The translations under genes were made by a program, and so were the position numbers. The notes below the pieces were generated by a model. That model did not search any database, was not told the DNA's origin, and saw nothing but the letters and a program-made list of their open reading frames with translations. Positions 1 to 8,296 of a stretch of DNA of 64,000 nucleotides are shown here, in pieces. The stretch's first letter is position 1; every line of letters starts with the position of its first letter. Location: contig NZ_CP119988.1 of NCBI RefSeq assembly GCF_029338515.1, forward strand, positions 3,038,001 to 3,102,000, read 5' to 3'. The stretch comes from Haloglomus litoreum. GTDB lineage: Archaea > Halobacteriota > Halobacteria > Halobacteriales > Haloarculaceae.

Positions 1-504
1 CATCGGCGACGAGAACGGTGTGGCGGCCTCGGGGATGCGCCGCTGCCGGTCGAAGGCCTCGGCGTAGGCCGTCACGGTGTGGTCGCCGGCGATGCGCCCG
101 TTCGCCAGGTTGTCCACACCTTCGAACAGCACCGTCTCCCCCGGCCGGACGGCGAGGCCGGCGGGGTCGAACATGAACCCGCCACACGGAGCCTCCGCGT
201 CTGCCAGTTCCACGTGCGTCTCCACGGTGTAGTCCGCCGACACCGGCCGCTCGATCCCACCGTACTCCCCCGGGAGGACGGTGAACCCGGAGAACGGGTG
301 GATGCAGCCCTGCTGCCGGCAGCGGTTGCGGTCACCGTCGCGGCCCCTATCGCCATCGCCCCTCCCATCGCCGCCTCTCCCATCGCCGCCGCCCTGTTGA
401 GCCGCTGCGCCGGCGCCGCCGACGAGCGGGATCGCTGTCGTTGCACCTATCGCCTTCAGGAGCGTCCGCCGTCCGGGGGACGCTCCGTCGGTTGTTCGGT
501 CCAT
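1..504 (-). CDS. Tat-exported cupredoxin-like (halocyanin-type) protein, partial
   Basis: The 3' end lies beyond the window; 168 residues are visible from ATG 504. Residues 12-20 read RRTLLKAIG, a twin-arginine motif, followed by a hydrophobic stretch ending at AAAQ near residue 36, so Tat export of a folded protein is expected. Residues 38-60 form a Gly/Asp/Arg-rich linker. Residues 112-150 resemble the start of a plastocyanin fold: FDPAGLAVRPGETVLF, then GDHTVTAY, where His142 would be the first copper ligand. The later Cys/His/Met ligands are outside the window, so copper binding cannot be confirmed. In haloarchaea such proteins are extracellular electron carriers. A short hairpin lies 24 bases upstream of the start. 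Confidence 0.75.
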   Translation of the reverse strand, partial: MDRTTDGASPGRRTLLKAIGATTAIPLVGGAGAAAQQGGGDGRGGDGRGDGDRGRDGDRNRCRQQGCIHPFSGFTVLPGEYGGIERPVSADYTVETHVELADAEAPCGGFMFDPAGLAVRPGETVLFEGVDNLANGRIAGDHTVTAYAEAFDRQRRIPEAATPFSSPM

Positions 505-832
505 GGTTCCTTGTGAGTCGTACGTGTCCCACGCCGCCAGGGGCGTGGGAGACGCACCCGACCGGTAGCACCCGTGACACCGTTGTTATTCGGGACGATT
601 CGTCCGAAAGGTTGGGATTTCTCCGGGGGCGGTCGTGCCGGTTCGCGCGACGAGCGCGTGGTGGTGCACCGGGATCGGGGCTCCGCTCTGATCGCCGTCA
701 CGCGGGTCCGTTCGGCCACATCCGGTAATCCGACCGTTCGTGCGCGAAACGCAGCCTTGTGGGTGCCCACTGGAACCTGACGGGGCGACGATCGGTGGTC
801 CAGCCGGCGGCCGAGCGTCGGATGGCCGGCCG
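505..832. other. Intergenic region
   Basis: This spacer of about 330 bases separates two minus-strand genes. Apart from the hairpin at 528-549 I see no convincing gene or RNA. Short reading frames crossing it have no promoter and no recognisable product. Confidence 0.5.
528..549. promoter_or_regulatory. Inverted repeat upstream of the cupredoxin-like gene
   Basis: CCCACGCC (528-535) pairs with GGCGTGGG (542-549) across a 6-base loop, 24 bases upstream of ATG 504. It could be an operator or a 5' leader hairpin. Only the symmetry is seen; a role is inferred. Confidence 0.35.
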
Positions 833-1903
833 CTACGCCCCGACGATGCGGACTGGCTTCTCGTCGGTCCGTTCGACGCCGTCGATCTCCAGCACGAGGT
901 CGGGCCCGTAGACCCCGCCGGGCGTCCCGAAGCCGGCCTCCCACTCCCCGTCGAGCACCTTCCGCGCGATGAGCAGCGCCGCGTCCACGGTCAGCGTGTA
1001 GGTGTTCGGCGTGACGAGCCGCGAGACGACGCGCTGCTCGTCGTTCGAGGCCTCGCCCCAGACGTAGCAGTTCGTGTGCTCGCGGGTGGCCTCGTCCGGC
1101 CCCTCGACCGTGGCGTGGACCAGGTCCTGCAGCGTATCGGTCACGCCCGGCAGGTCGAAGACCGGCGCGAACAGGTCCGAGGACCGCATCATGAGCCGTG
1201 CGATGCCCGGGACCGCGGTGTAGACGGTGACGTTCCCGATGCCGGTGGTGTGGTACGCGGTCGAGACGTCGCCCCAGGGGATGGTGACGGCGCCGGTCTT
1301 CCCGCGGCCGAAGTCGATGCGGCGAGTCTCGTGGGCCGACCCGACCGACTGGATGCGGCCGTCGCGCCGGACCGCACCGCCCTCGCCCATCGAGTTCACG
1401 GCGGTCGCGGCCGTCCCCGGCGAGAGGCCGCCCTCGGCCTGGAAGCCCAGCCGGAGGTCGGTCGCGTCCGGGAGCCGCTCGGCGAGGTGCGCGGCCAGAC
1501 AGTCCGTCGGCACCACGTCGAAGCCGACGCCGGGCATCACCTGGACGCCCGCGTCCGTCGCCTCGTCGTCACGGGCCGCGAGGGACTCGAACACCTCGAT
1601 CTCCCCGGTGATGTCGAGGTAGTGGGTCCCCGTCTCGATGCAGGCCTCCACCATCGGGCGATGCGTCTCGACGAACGGGCCGGCGCAGTGCAGCACCGCG
1701 TCGACGTCGGCCGCGTCCAGTTCCGCGGCCGCGTCGTCCGCGTCGAGGTCGAAGGCGCGGTGCGGGAGGTCGAGTTCGGCCGCCAGGTGCTGGGTCTTCG
1801 CCCGGTCGCGGCCGGCCAGCGTCGGCTCCTCACCCGCCGCGGCCGCCTGGCGGGCGATGAGGTCACCCGTGTACCCGTAGGCGCCGTAGATGAGCAGGTC
1901 CAT
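833..1903 (-). CDS. Saccharopine dehydrogenase-like NAD(P)-binding oxidoreductase
   Basis: A 356-residue protein. The N-terminus MDLLIYGAYGYTG has the glycine-rich dinucleotide loop (GxxGxxG, residues 7-13), followed by a Rossmann pattern with VDAVLHCAGPF near residue 75 and the family segment THYLDITGEIEVFE near 95-110. This fits the saccharopine dehydrogenase-like / trans-acting enoyl reductase group, cytosolic enzymes whose substrate varies. I chose ATG 1903 because the nucleotide-binding strand normally begins within a few residues of the start; the open frame extends to 1972 but adds an unlikely Pro-rich stretch. The adjacent rhomboid gene is divergent and gives no substrate clue. Lysine metabolism is not implied. 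Confidence 0.8.
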   Translation of the reverse strand: MDLLIYGAYGYTGDLIARQAAAAGEEPTLAGRDRAKTQHLAAELDLPHRAFDLDADDAAAELDAADVDAVLHCAGPFVETHRPMVEACIETGTHYLDITGEIEVFESLAARDDEATDAGVQVMPGVGFDVVPTDCLAAHLAERLPDATDLRLGFQAEGGLSPGTAATAVNSMGEGGAVRRDGRIQSVGSAHETRRIDFGRGKTGAVTIPWGDVSTAYHTTGIGNVTVYTAVPGIARLMMRSSDLFAPVFDLPGVTDTLQDLVHATVEGPDEATREHTNCYVWGEASNDEQRVVSRLVTPNTYTLTVDAALLIARKVLDGEWEAGFGTPGGVYGPDLVLEIDGVERTDEKPVRIVGA

Positions 1904-1985
1904 GCCCGGGCGGTCCGCCGGGGGCGGCCTAAACCCACCGGAGGCATGGACCGGGGCCGACCCGACGGACATCCGCCCGACGGGC

Positions 1986-1990
1986 TTTTG
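1986..1990 (+). promoter_or_regulatory. CTTTTG promoter element for the rhomboid gene
   Basis: GGGCTTTTGC centred about 27 bases before the GTG start. The spacing is that of an archaeal TATA element for a leaderless transcript. Confidence 0.45.
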
Positions 1991-2013
1991 CGCGGGCCGC
2001 GCCGAGTTCCGGC

Positions 2014-2616
2014 GTGGCGTTCCGCGAGAGCCCGACGGTCGAGACGCTGGCGGCGATGGCGACGGTGTTCCTCGTCCAGACCGCCGCGGGCGTGGTCGGC
2101 GTCCGCGGGTTCGTGTTCGCGCTGGCGCCGCCGCTGCTCGACCCGCCGTGGGCGCTCGTCACCAACGTCTACGCGCACGCGTCGGTCCCGCACCTGCTGG
2201 GGAACGCGGTGGCGCTGGCGGCCATCGGGCTGGCCGTCGAGCGGACGAGCACGCGCTTCCGGTTCCACGCGTTCTTCCTCCTGACGGGCACGCTCTCGGC
2301 GGTCGTGCAGGTGCTGGTCGACGGGCTGGTCGGGCAGCCGACGGCCGTGCTGGGTGCGAGCGGCGCCGTCTTCGCGCTCGTGGGCTACGCGGTCACCGGC
2401 AACGCCGTCGTCCACGCCGCGCTCCGGCGGTTCAGCCCGGACCGGACGCTCCTGCTGGTCGCCGGCGCCGCCCTCGTGAGCGCCGTCGTGCTGGTGACGG
2501 CGGCGCCGAACGTGGCGCTGGTGGCCCACGCCGTCGGCTTCGGGGCGGGCCTGGTCGCCGGACGGCGCCGGGTCCTCCACGCCGGCCCCGGCCGCCGGCT
2601 GGTCGACCGGCCCTGA
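2014..2616 (+). CDS. Rhomboid-family intramembrane serine protease
   Basis: A 200-residue polytopic membrane protein with GTG start at 2014. The catalytic GxSG motif is GASGAVF, with Ser116 as nucleophile. The catalytic His is His172 in AHAVGFGAG of the last helix. HLLGN (60-64) matches the conserved HxxxN segment of the second helix. Rhomboids cut transmembrane segments of substrate proteins within the membrane. A TTTTG element at 1986-1990, 28 bases before the GTG, supports leaderless initiation there. An ATG at 2056 is an alternative start but would remove part of the first helix. Substrate unknown. Confidence 0.88.
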   Translation: MAFRESPTVETLAAMATVFLVQTAAGVVGVRGFVFALAPPLLDPPWALVTNVYAHASVPHLLGNAVALAAIGLAVERTSTRFRFHAFFLLTGTLSAVVQVLVDGLVGQPTAVLGASGAVFALVGYAVTGNAVVHAALRRFSPDRTLLLVAGAALVSAVVLVTAAPNVALVAHAVGFGAGLVAGRRRVLHAGPGRRLVDRP

Positions 2617-2772
2617 CCCCCGGTCGCGAACCGGAGAGGTCACCGTCGCCCCCGGGACTCCAGTCGGCCTCCCATCACCCATCGGAGTCCGGCCGGGCCC
2701 ACGCGCTGTCCGGGAGATCAGGGCGTGGTCCGGGGAGAGACTGGTTGCAATTGGGTGAGTTTCTGGAGAAGG

Positions 2773-2782
2773 TTGATATAGG
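2773..2782 (+). promoter_or_regulatory. TATA box for the small membrane protein gene
   Basis: TTGATATAGG lies 21-30 bases before ATG 2803, inside a G+C-rich surround. This fits a TATA box whose transcription start coincides with the ATG. Confidence 0.6.
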
Positions 2783-2802
2783 ATTGGCACCAGTTAGCAC
2801 AC

Positions 2803-3078
2803 ATGCGCTGGAACCCCCGACGCGCGCTCCGCCGCGGCCTCCCCGAGCGGTCCGGGGACGGCCCCACGGGGACGCTCGCGCGACTCGCACGGCTGGGGGT
2901 GCCCGCCGTCGCTGCGGTCGAGACCGTCGGCTTCTGGACCGCCGTGGCCCTGCCGCTCTGCTACGTCCCGCTCCTGCTCACCGGCCTCTCGAGCGAACGT
3001 GACGCCGCCCTGCTGGGTGCGCTGGTCGTCCTCCACCTCATCGCGCTGAGTGCCGGCCACGCACACAACCGGGACTGA
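2803..3078 (+). CDS. Small membrane protein, function unknown
   Basis: A 91-residue protein. An Arg-rich N-terminus (residues 1-30) is followed by a long hydrophobic stretch (about 33-62) and a second one (about 67-85), so it is probably a two-helix membrane protein with cytosolic N-terminus. It ends SAGHAHNRD. I do not recognise a family. The TATA box at 2773-2782 sits exactly where a leaderless gene would need it, which is the main reason to believe this short frame. It lies between the rhomboid gene and the tubulin-like gene, which has its own promoter. Confidence 0.6.
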   Translation: MRWNPRRALRRGLPERSGDGPTGTLARLARLGVPAVAAVETVGFWTAVALPLCYVPLLLTGLSSERDAALLGALVVLHLIALSAGHAHNRD

Positions 3079-3158
3079 CCGGGACGGGACATCCACGGGT
3101 GGAGAACTGCCGGCACCGGTGTCCACGCGGCGACCGCGGGCCGCGGTGGCCGGGACGG

Positions 3159-3166
3159 TTTTAAGA
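3159..3166 (+). promoter_or_regulatory. TATA box for the tubulin-like gene
   Basis: TTTTAAGA lies 23-30 bases before ATG 3189, in an otherwise very G+C-rich spacer. Strong match to a leaderless haloarchaeal promoter. Confidence 0.65.
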
Positions 3167-3188
3167 CCCCATACACACATCTCGACGC

Positions 3189-5552
3189 ATGAACAGGCCG
3201 ACAGTCGTGGTCGGCGTCGGGGCCGGCGGGGCACGGATGCTGCGAGCGGTCGCCGACCGCGTGGGGGCGGTCGCCGACGGGAGCGGGTCCGACTGGACCG
3301 GTGACCCGGACATCGACCCGGAGCGGTTCGCGTTCCTCGCCATCGACACCGACGAGACGGACCTGGAGACGGCGGCCCCGGACGTGGCCGAGCGTGTGCC
3401 GCTCGGGCCGCCCGACGCGAACGCGGAGCGCCCGTATCTGCCGGCCGCGCCCTCGACGACAGAACCAGGGGCGGGGCTGCGCCGACGCCGAGCGCTGGGC
3501 CGACTCACGCTCGAATCCGGCGGCAACCTCGATGTCGCCCGCACGGCGCTCGAGGCGGCCATCGAGGACTGCGCGGCACTCGAGGACGCCGACGACGGGC
3601 TCGACGTCTGGCTGCTCGCCGGACTCGGGGGCGGTATCGGCAGCGGGAGCCTCCCGCTGCTGGCGGCCCTCGTCGCCGACATCGCGACGGAGGTGCAGCC
3701 ACCCGTCTCCACGTACGTCTTCGGGAGCCTGCCCAGCAGCGGCTCCGATGCGACGACGGCCATCCACGCGCGCAACGCCTACGTCACGCTGCGTGAACTG
3801 GGGGCGCTCCTGCCCAGCGACGACCGCGTGTACCCGCTGGAGTTCGAACTGCCGCTGGCCGAGGCCGTCCTCGGGCGGTCGGCGATCAGGCTGTCGGAGC
3901 CGCCGCTGGCCGGGCTCTTCCTCGCGACCATCGACGACGAGGGGCGCGTGGCCCCGGTCGAGCGCGCCGCCGCGACCACGGTGGTCGGGCACGCGCTCAC
4001 GGACGGCCGCCCGGACCTGGCGTTCGACAACGCGACGTTCGGGCAGGACCCCGGGCCGCCCATCTATGCCGCCACCGCCGGCCGGGTGACGCTCCCGGCG
4101 GCCGACCTCGACCGGCTGTTCGACATCCGGGCCGACCGCCGCGCGGCCACCGACCAGCTCGAGGACCTGGAGGACCGCATCGAGGGCCTCGAGGACGACA
4201 TCGACTGGCTCTCGACGGTCCTCGAGGCGGACCTGGACCGGGACCGCGTCCCGGAGGGCGTCGAGGACACCGTCTTCCACTACCCGCGGCGCCGCGCCGC
4301 CGATGCCGACATCGACGCCCTCGCGAGCGGCGGGGTCGATATCGACACCCACATCGACAGCGTCGTGAGCGAGGTGGGGCGCGCGGTCCCGAAGCGGGCG
4401 CCGACGCGGCCGGTCGTGGCGCTCGTCCTCGGCCAGGACCTCGCCGACCGGCTGGACGAGGTCGTCGACACCCACCCGTTCCGGTCGACGCTCCGCGAGA
4501 CGGCCACCGAGTACGGTGACGCCGTCGACGCGGTGCTCGCGGAGCGTGGCGAGGAGGGGCTGCCGTCCGAGCCGTTGCGGGCCTGGCGCGAGGTGGTCGA
4601 GCCGGCGCTGTCGAACGCGGCCGGATCGCTCGCCGCGGCGGCCGACGACCGGCTGAACCCCATCGCCAGTCGACGGCTCGGCAAGCAGGCCGAGGCCGCC
4701 AACGGGCGTGCGGCCGAGCTGTCGGACCTGGCCGACGCGTTCGCCACCCTCACCGCCGTCCGCGAGGCCGCGCGCGAGCGGGCCGACGAGGCACGGACAC
4801 GGCTCCGCGAACGCCGGGCCGAACTCGAGCGCGAGCGCGACGCCGCCCGGCGCGAGCGCGACAGCATCCGCGAGTCACGCCGCGAGATCACCCGCCGGCG
4901 TGACGACCTGCGCGAGCGGCTGGCCGACCCGGCAATCGAGGAGGCCGGCCACCACCGCCGGGTCCCGCTGGCGAACGTCGCGGACCTCATCCCGGAGACG
5001 CTGTCGTTCTCGGACAGCCTGGCCGAACTGGTTGCGGAGGGGTTCGTCGACGAGGCCGCGATGGCGGCCGAACTCGCAGCGCTCGCCGACGCCCTCTCGG
5101 ACCCGGTCCACGAGCCCGACGCCGAGGCGTCGCCGGCGAGCCGGCTCGTGATGGCGACCGCACGCGAGAACCGCTGGGGGCCGGCCGGCGACCTGCTGGC
5201 GCTCGACCCCGAGGACGGGCCGGACGTGCAGGCGGCCCTGGCCGACGGCTTCGACGACCGCATCGGCGTCGACGACGGCCGCGGATTCGCGGTGGACCTC
5301 GCGGGGCTGTACGCCCCTGTCTCGCTGGCCGAGATGAGCACGCTCGGTGACCTCCACGCCTCGTTCGAGGACGCGACCCGGAGCGTGAGCGAGGTGTTCG
5401 GCGACCTCGACGACGCGAGCGTCCGCGACGCCATCGCCTATCCCGAACTCGTGCCCGAGGAGACCCAGGGCGCCAAACAGCGCGAGGTCGCCGACGCCGT
5501 CGCCGATATCGAGATCGACGGGCCCGACAGGCGGCCGTTCGACCGGGAGTGA
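3189..5552 (+). CDS. Tubulin/FtsZ-superfamily protein with long coiled coils (Tubulin_2-like)
   Basis: A 787-residue protein. Residues 5-15 (TVVVGVGAGGA) match the first nucleotide-binding loop of FtsZ/tubulin. Residues 50-59 (LAIDTDETDL) match the FtsZ AINTD segment. Residues 145-156 (GLGGGIGSGSLP) match the tubulin signature GGGTG(S/T)G, with Ile replacing the first Thr. Coiled-coil-like segments lie at about 315-345 and, highly charged with Arg and Glu, at about 520-590. FtsZ and CetZ are usually about 360-400 residues, so this is a long, divergent relative of the Tubulin_2 type. GTP binding is likely and filament formation is inferred. It is transcribed alone from the TATA box at 3159. 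Confidence 0.8.
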   Translation: MNRPTVVVGVGAGGARMLRAVADRVGAVADGSGSDWTGDPDIDPERFAFLAIDTDETDLETAAPDVAERVPLGPPDANAERPYLPAAPSTTEPGAGLRRRRALGRLTLESGGNLDVARTALEAAIEDCAALEDADDGLDVWLLAGLGGGIGSGSLPLLAALVADIATEVQPPVSTYVFGSLPSSGSDATTAIHARNAYVTLRELGALLPSDDRVYPLEFELPLAEAVLGRSAIRLSEPPLAGLFLATIDDEGRVAPVERAAATTVVGHALTDGRPDLAFDNATFGQDPGPPIYAATAGRVTLPAADLDRLFDIRADRRAATDQLEDLEDRIEGLEDDIDWLSTVLEADLDRDRVPEGVEDTVFHYPRRRAADADIDALASGGVDIDTHIDSVVSEVGRAVPKRAPTRPVVALVLGQDLADRLDEVVDTHPFRSTLRETATEYGDAVDAVLAERGEEGLPSEPLRAWREVVEPALSNAAGSLAAAADDRLNPIASRRLGKQAEAANGRAAELSDLADAFATLTAVREAARERADEARTRLRERRAELERERDAARRERDSIRESRREITRRRDDLRERLADPAIEEAGHHRRVPLANVADLIPETLSFSDSLAELVAEGFVDEAAMAAELAALADALSDPVHEPDAEASPASRLVMATARENRWGPAGDLLALDPEDGPDVQAALADGFDDRIGVDDGRGFAVDLAGLYAPVSLAEMSTLGDLHASFEDATRSVSEVFGDLDDASVRDAIAYPELVPEETQGAKQREVADAVADIEIDGPDRRPFDRE

Positions 5553-5625
5553 GCCCCGGCGCGGGGGCGGCGCGGCGCCCCGGTCGCCCGACGGGCCTTT
5601 GGCCCCCGGGGCCGACGCCCGTGGC

Positions 5626-6165
5626 ATGGCAATCCGCTCGTTCGAGGGCACGGAACCGACCATCCACGAGGACGCGTTCGTCCACCCCGCGGCCGAGGTC
5701 ATCGGCGACGTGACGCTGGAGGCCGACGCCAGCGTCTGGCCGAACACCACGCTCCGGGGCGACCACGGCGCCATCGTCCTCCGCGAGGGCGCGAACGTCC
5801 AGGACAACGCCGTCCTGCACGAGGGCGCCGAGATCGGCCCGTACGCCACCGTGGGCCACTCTGCCATCGTCCACGGCGCGGTCACGGCGGAGCGCTCCCT
5901 GGTCGGGATGAGCGCGGTCGTCCTCGACGACTGCACCGTCGGCGAGGAGGCGATGGTCGGGGCCTGCGCGCTCGTCACGGAGGGCACCGACATCCCGGCG
6001 AAGACGCTCGCCGTCGGCCAACCCGCCGAGGTGAAGAAGGAGGTCGAGGAGTCGCCGTGGGCGTACGCCGGCGACGCCTACACGACGTACGCCGACGACC
6101 ACCGCGAGTCCAGCGAGGTCGTCGCACACGGACACCCGCCCGTCGAGGGCCGGACCGACCGATAG
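5626..6165 (+). CDS. Gamma-carbonic-anhydrase-like hexapeptide-repeat protein
   Basis: A 179-residue left-handed beta-helix protein. The three zinc-ligand histidines of the gamma-CA/YrdA family are present: His65 in NAVLHEG, and His78 and His83 in TVGHSAIVHG. Conserved NTTLRGDHG and NVQDN segments precede them. The family forms trimers with zinc at subunit interfaces. Some members hydrate CO2, others are inactive or acyl-CoA-related, so activity cannot be deduced. ATG 5626 fits the family N-terminus MAIRSFEG and has a CTTTG element 28 bases upstream. The last 30 residues are a His/Glu/Arg-rich tail. Confidence 0.85.
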   Translation: MAIRSFEGTEPTIHEDAFVHPAAEVIGDVTLEADASVWPNTTLRGDHGAIVLREGANVQDNAVLHEGAEIGPYATVGHSAIVHGAVTAERSLVGMSAVVLDDCTVGEEAMVGACALVTEGTDIPAKTLAVGQPAEVKKEVEESPWAYAGDAYTTYADDHRESSEVVAHGHPPVEGRTDR

Positions 6166-6260
6166 GGCGGACGTCCACAGGGACGCTCGCCGGGGGCTGC
6201 GACCCTCGCCCCCGTGTAATAAACCCCAGTACGTACCCGGCAGAACCGTTAGTTGTGAGT

Positions 6261-6404
6261 ATGCGTATCGTTGCCATGCGGTGGGTGGTTGCCACCACCA
6301 CCAACACCACCACCACCCTGTCACCACCCACCGGCGCTGCCGTCACCACTCTGCCGCCCTTTCCCTTTCGGTGCCCGGTTCGAACAGTCGGGAGGGTCTG
6401 CTGA
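6261..6404 (+). CDS. Candidate Thr-rich leader-like peptide (47 residues)
   Basis: ATG 6261 opens a frame beginning MRIVAMRWVVATTTNTTTT and ending PFRCPVRTVGRVC. The Thr-codon run resembles bacterial thr operon leader peptides, and an AT-rich element (TAATAAAC, 6217-6224) lies about 40 bases before it. But no plus-strand gene follows: the next gene is convergent. The same CCA-rich DNA also encodes His and Pro runs in the other two frames, so it could be a simple repeat. A real translated product is uncertain. Confidence 0.3.
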   Translation: MRIVAMRWVVATTTNTTTTLSPPTGAAVTTLPPFPFRCPVRTVGRVC

Positions 6405-6407
6405 ATC

Positions 6408-6482
6408 CATCAAATGTCGCTATACAATAATAAAATATCCAATAATAGAAACAATCCAGTTTTTATTCGCTTACATAGGCAC
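6408..6482. other. AT-rich island between convergent genes
   Basis: About 75 bases with runs such as ACAATAATAAAATATCCAAT and TTTTTATT, in sharp contrast with the G+C-rich surroundings. It lies just past the 3' end of the MFS gene and of the short ORF at 6261. Likely a termination or promoter zone, or the edge of an old insertion. I see no gene in it. Confidence 0.5.
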
Positions 6483-6498
6483 TAGGGAACGAATCGGC

Positions 6499-7743
6499 TC
6501 ATTCCCCTCGGACCAGCCCGAGTCCGGCGACGACCGCCAGGAGGCCGGCCGTCGCGAGCAGTCCCAGTCCGGGGACGAACGAGCCAGTCGCGTCGCGCAG
6601 CGCGCCGACGAGTGCCGGCCCGGCGAAGCCGCCGATCTCGCCGACGGCGAAGACGAGGCCCACGGCAGTCCCGGTGCGCTCGGCGCCGACACCCTCCAGC
6701 TCGACCGGGAGCGCCCGGAGGAGCGGCGAGATGGTCCCGAGACCGAGACCGACACCGGCGACCAGGGCCGCGGCCACGAGCGGGTCGACCGCGACGGCCA
6801 CGCCGGCGGTCCCGCCGGCGAGGACGAGCCCCGCGACCGGGACGGCCGCCCGCCGTCGGCCCGCGCGCTCGGCGAGCGGTGCCAGCGCCACGGTTCCGAC
6901 GAGCTGCGCGACGACGAGGAGCGTCGTCACGCGGGCGGCGAGGGTGGGCGACGCGCCGCGGGCCTCCAGCACCGCCGTCAGCCAGCCCTGCAGGCCGTGG
7001 ACGACGAACAGGTAGACGAAGCCGACGGCCACGAGGAGCGCGACCGCCGGGGTCCGGGCGACCGCCCGGAGCGCCGCGAGCGAGGACTCGCTCGCCGAGC
7101 GGTCCGGGACCGGCGCTCGCCGTTCGGCCAGCGCGAGCGCGACCCACCAGCACGCCGCGAACCCCACGACGACCACCCCGGCAGCGCCGAAGAAGGGCCG
7201 CCAGCCACCCAGCGCCGGGCCGATGGTGGGCCGCCCGAGCCCGAACGCGGCGGCGGTTCCGAGCGTCGACCCGACGAGGTAGACCGCCGACGCCCGACCC
7301 ACCAGCCGCTCGGGGAACCGGTCGGCCACCAGCTTCGGGAGCCCGAAGGTGATGCCCGTACCGCCGACGCCGAGGAGGAGCGTCGCCGCCAGCATCGTCG
7401 GGAAGTCCGGCGCCACGCTCCGGGCGACGTGCGCGACACCGACCAGCGTGACCCCGGCACCGACGGCACGCTCGCCGCCGAGTCGGTCGGTGAGGGCGCC
7501 GCTGAACAGCCCGACGGGGACGTACGTCAGCGGGACCGCGCCCGCGAGGACGCCCGCCTCGGTCGCCGAGAGCGCGAGGTCCGTGCGGATGGTGGCGAGG
7601 TAGGCGGGCAGCGAGAACCAGGCGAACAGCAGGCAGCCGTACGCGAGCCCCCCGAGGACGAGCAGTGCGACCGAGGCCCGTGAGGGACGCTGGGCACCTC
7701 GCTCCGCGGGGTCGCCGGCCGACGCCGCGGGGGCAGCCGACAC
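6499..7743 (-). CDS. Major facilitator superfamily transporter
   Basis: A 414-residue protein with about twelve hydrophobic segments. The first intracellular loop carries the MFS motif GALTDRLGGERAVGAG, and the loop between the halves is hydrophilic. The overall pattern resembles the CynX/NimT-type anion and drug efflux transporters; the substrate is unknown. It is the last gene of a uspA-GNAT-MFS operon, starting 10 bases after the GNAT stop codon, so co-transcription is near certain. Together with a GNAT acetyltransferase this could be a modify-and-export resistance pair, but that is inference. The N-terminal 20 residues are Ala/Pro-rich and poorly conserved-looking; ATG 7743 is the first start. 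Confidence 0.85.
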   Translation of the reverse strand: MSAAPAASAGDPAERGAQRPSRASVALLVLGGLAYGCLLFAWFSLPAYLATIRTDLALSATEAGVLAGAVPLTYVPVGLFSGALTDRLGGERAVGAGVTLVGVAHVARSVAPDFPTMLAATLLLGVGGTGITFGLPKLVADRFPERLVGRASAVYLVGSTLGTAAAFGLGRPTIGPALGGWRPFFGAAGVVVVGFAACWWVALALAERRAPVPDRSASESSLAALRAVARTPAVALLVAVGFVYLFVVHGLQGWLTAVLEARGASPTLAARVTTLLVVAQLVGTVALAPLAERAGRRRAAVPVAGLVLAGGTAGVAVAVDPLVAAALVAGVGLGLGTISPLLRALPVELEGVGAERTGTAVGLVFAVGEIGGFAGPALVGALRDATGSFVPGLGLLATAGLLAVVAGLGLVRGE

Positions 7744-7753
7744 GGCTGTCGGG

Positions 7754-8296
7754 CTACGCGTCCTCGGTGAGCCGCGCGGTCATCTCCAGCTCGAAGTTGC
7801 CGTCGCCGGTCCGCTCGAAGCCGACCTTCCGGTAGAGCATGATGGCGGGCTCGTTCCAGCGCTCGACGGTGAGCCAGACCTTCTGGATGCCCTGGTCGCG
7901 ACCGTGGCCGAGCAGGCTCTCGATGAGCTGGGTGCCGATGCCGGCGTTCTGGTAGTCGCCGTCGACGAAGATGGCGAGTTCGGAGGCGCCGTGACGGTCC
8001 GGGACGAGCGTGGCGTGACCGGCCGGCCAGTCGTCGTGCCACGCGACGACGTTGTGGCAGTCCTCGGCGGTGATGCTGTCGAGCCAGCTCCGGATGCGCT
8101 CCTCGTCGGCCGGCGGGATGCCCTGGGCGCGGTCCTCGGGGTCGTACCCCTCGTACATCTCCACCAGCGCCTCGAAGTCGTCGTCGGGACCCTCGCCGTA
8201 GACCCGGACGACGAGGTCGCGGCCGGCCCGGTCGGTGAACGACCGCGGTGGCGGCTCGTACGGGCCGGCGACCGTGTCGGGGTAGTCCCGGGTCAT
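7754..8296 (-). CDS. GNAT-family N-acetyltransferase
   Basis: A 180-residue protein with the GNAT core. The acetyl-CoA pyrophosphate loop is QNAGIGTQLIE (pattern Q/RxxGxG/A), preceded by the strand ELAIFVDGDYQ and followed by VWLTVERWNEPAIMLYRKVGFE, the typical C-terminal signature. The enzyme transfers an acetyl group from acetyl-CoA to an amine; the acceptor is not evident. Its ATG (8296) overlaps the TGA of the upstream universal-stress gene (ATGA at 8293-8296), so the two are translationally coupled, and an MFS transporter follows after 10 bases. Confidence 0.87.
   Translation of the reverse strand: MTRDYPDTVAGPYEPPPRSFTDRAGRDLVVRVYGEGPDDDFEALVEMYEGYDPEDRAQGIPPADEERIRSWLDSITAEDCHNVVAWHDDWPAGHATLVPDRHGASELAIFVDGDYQNAGIGTQLIESLLGHGRDQGIQKVWLTVERWNEPAIMLYRKVGFERTGDGNFELEMTARLTEDA

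Noticed and set aside
740-2284. Plus-strand frame of 514 codons
   Set aside because: Antisense to the saccharopine-dehydrogenase-like gene and out of frame with the rhomboid gene; biased composition only.
6270-6310. CCA-rich stretch as a histidine-rich leader
   Set aside because: A His-frame reading needs a GTG start with no ribosome site; the ATG Thr frame is more plausible, though also uncertain.
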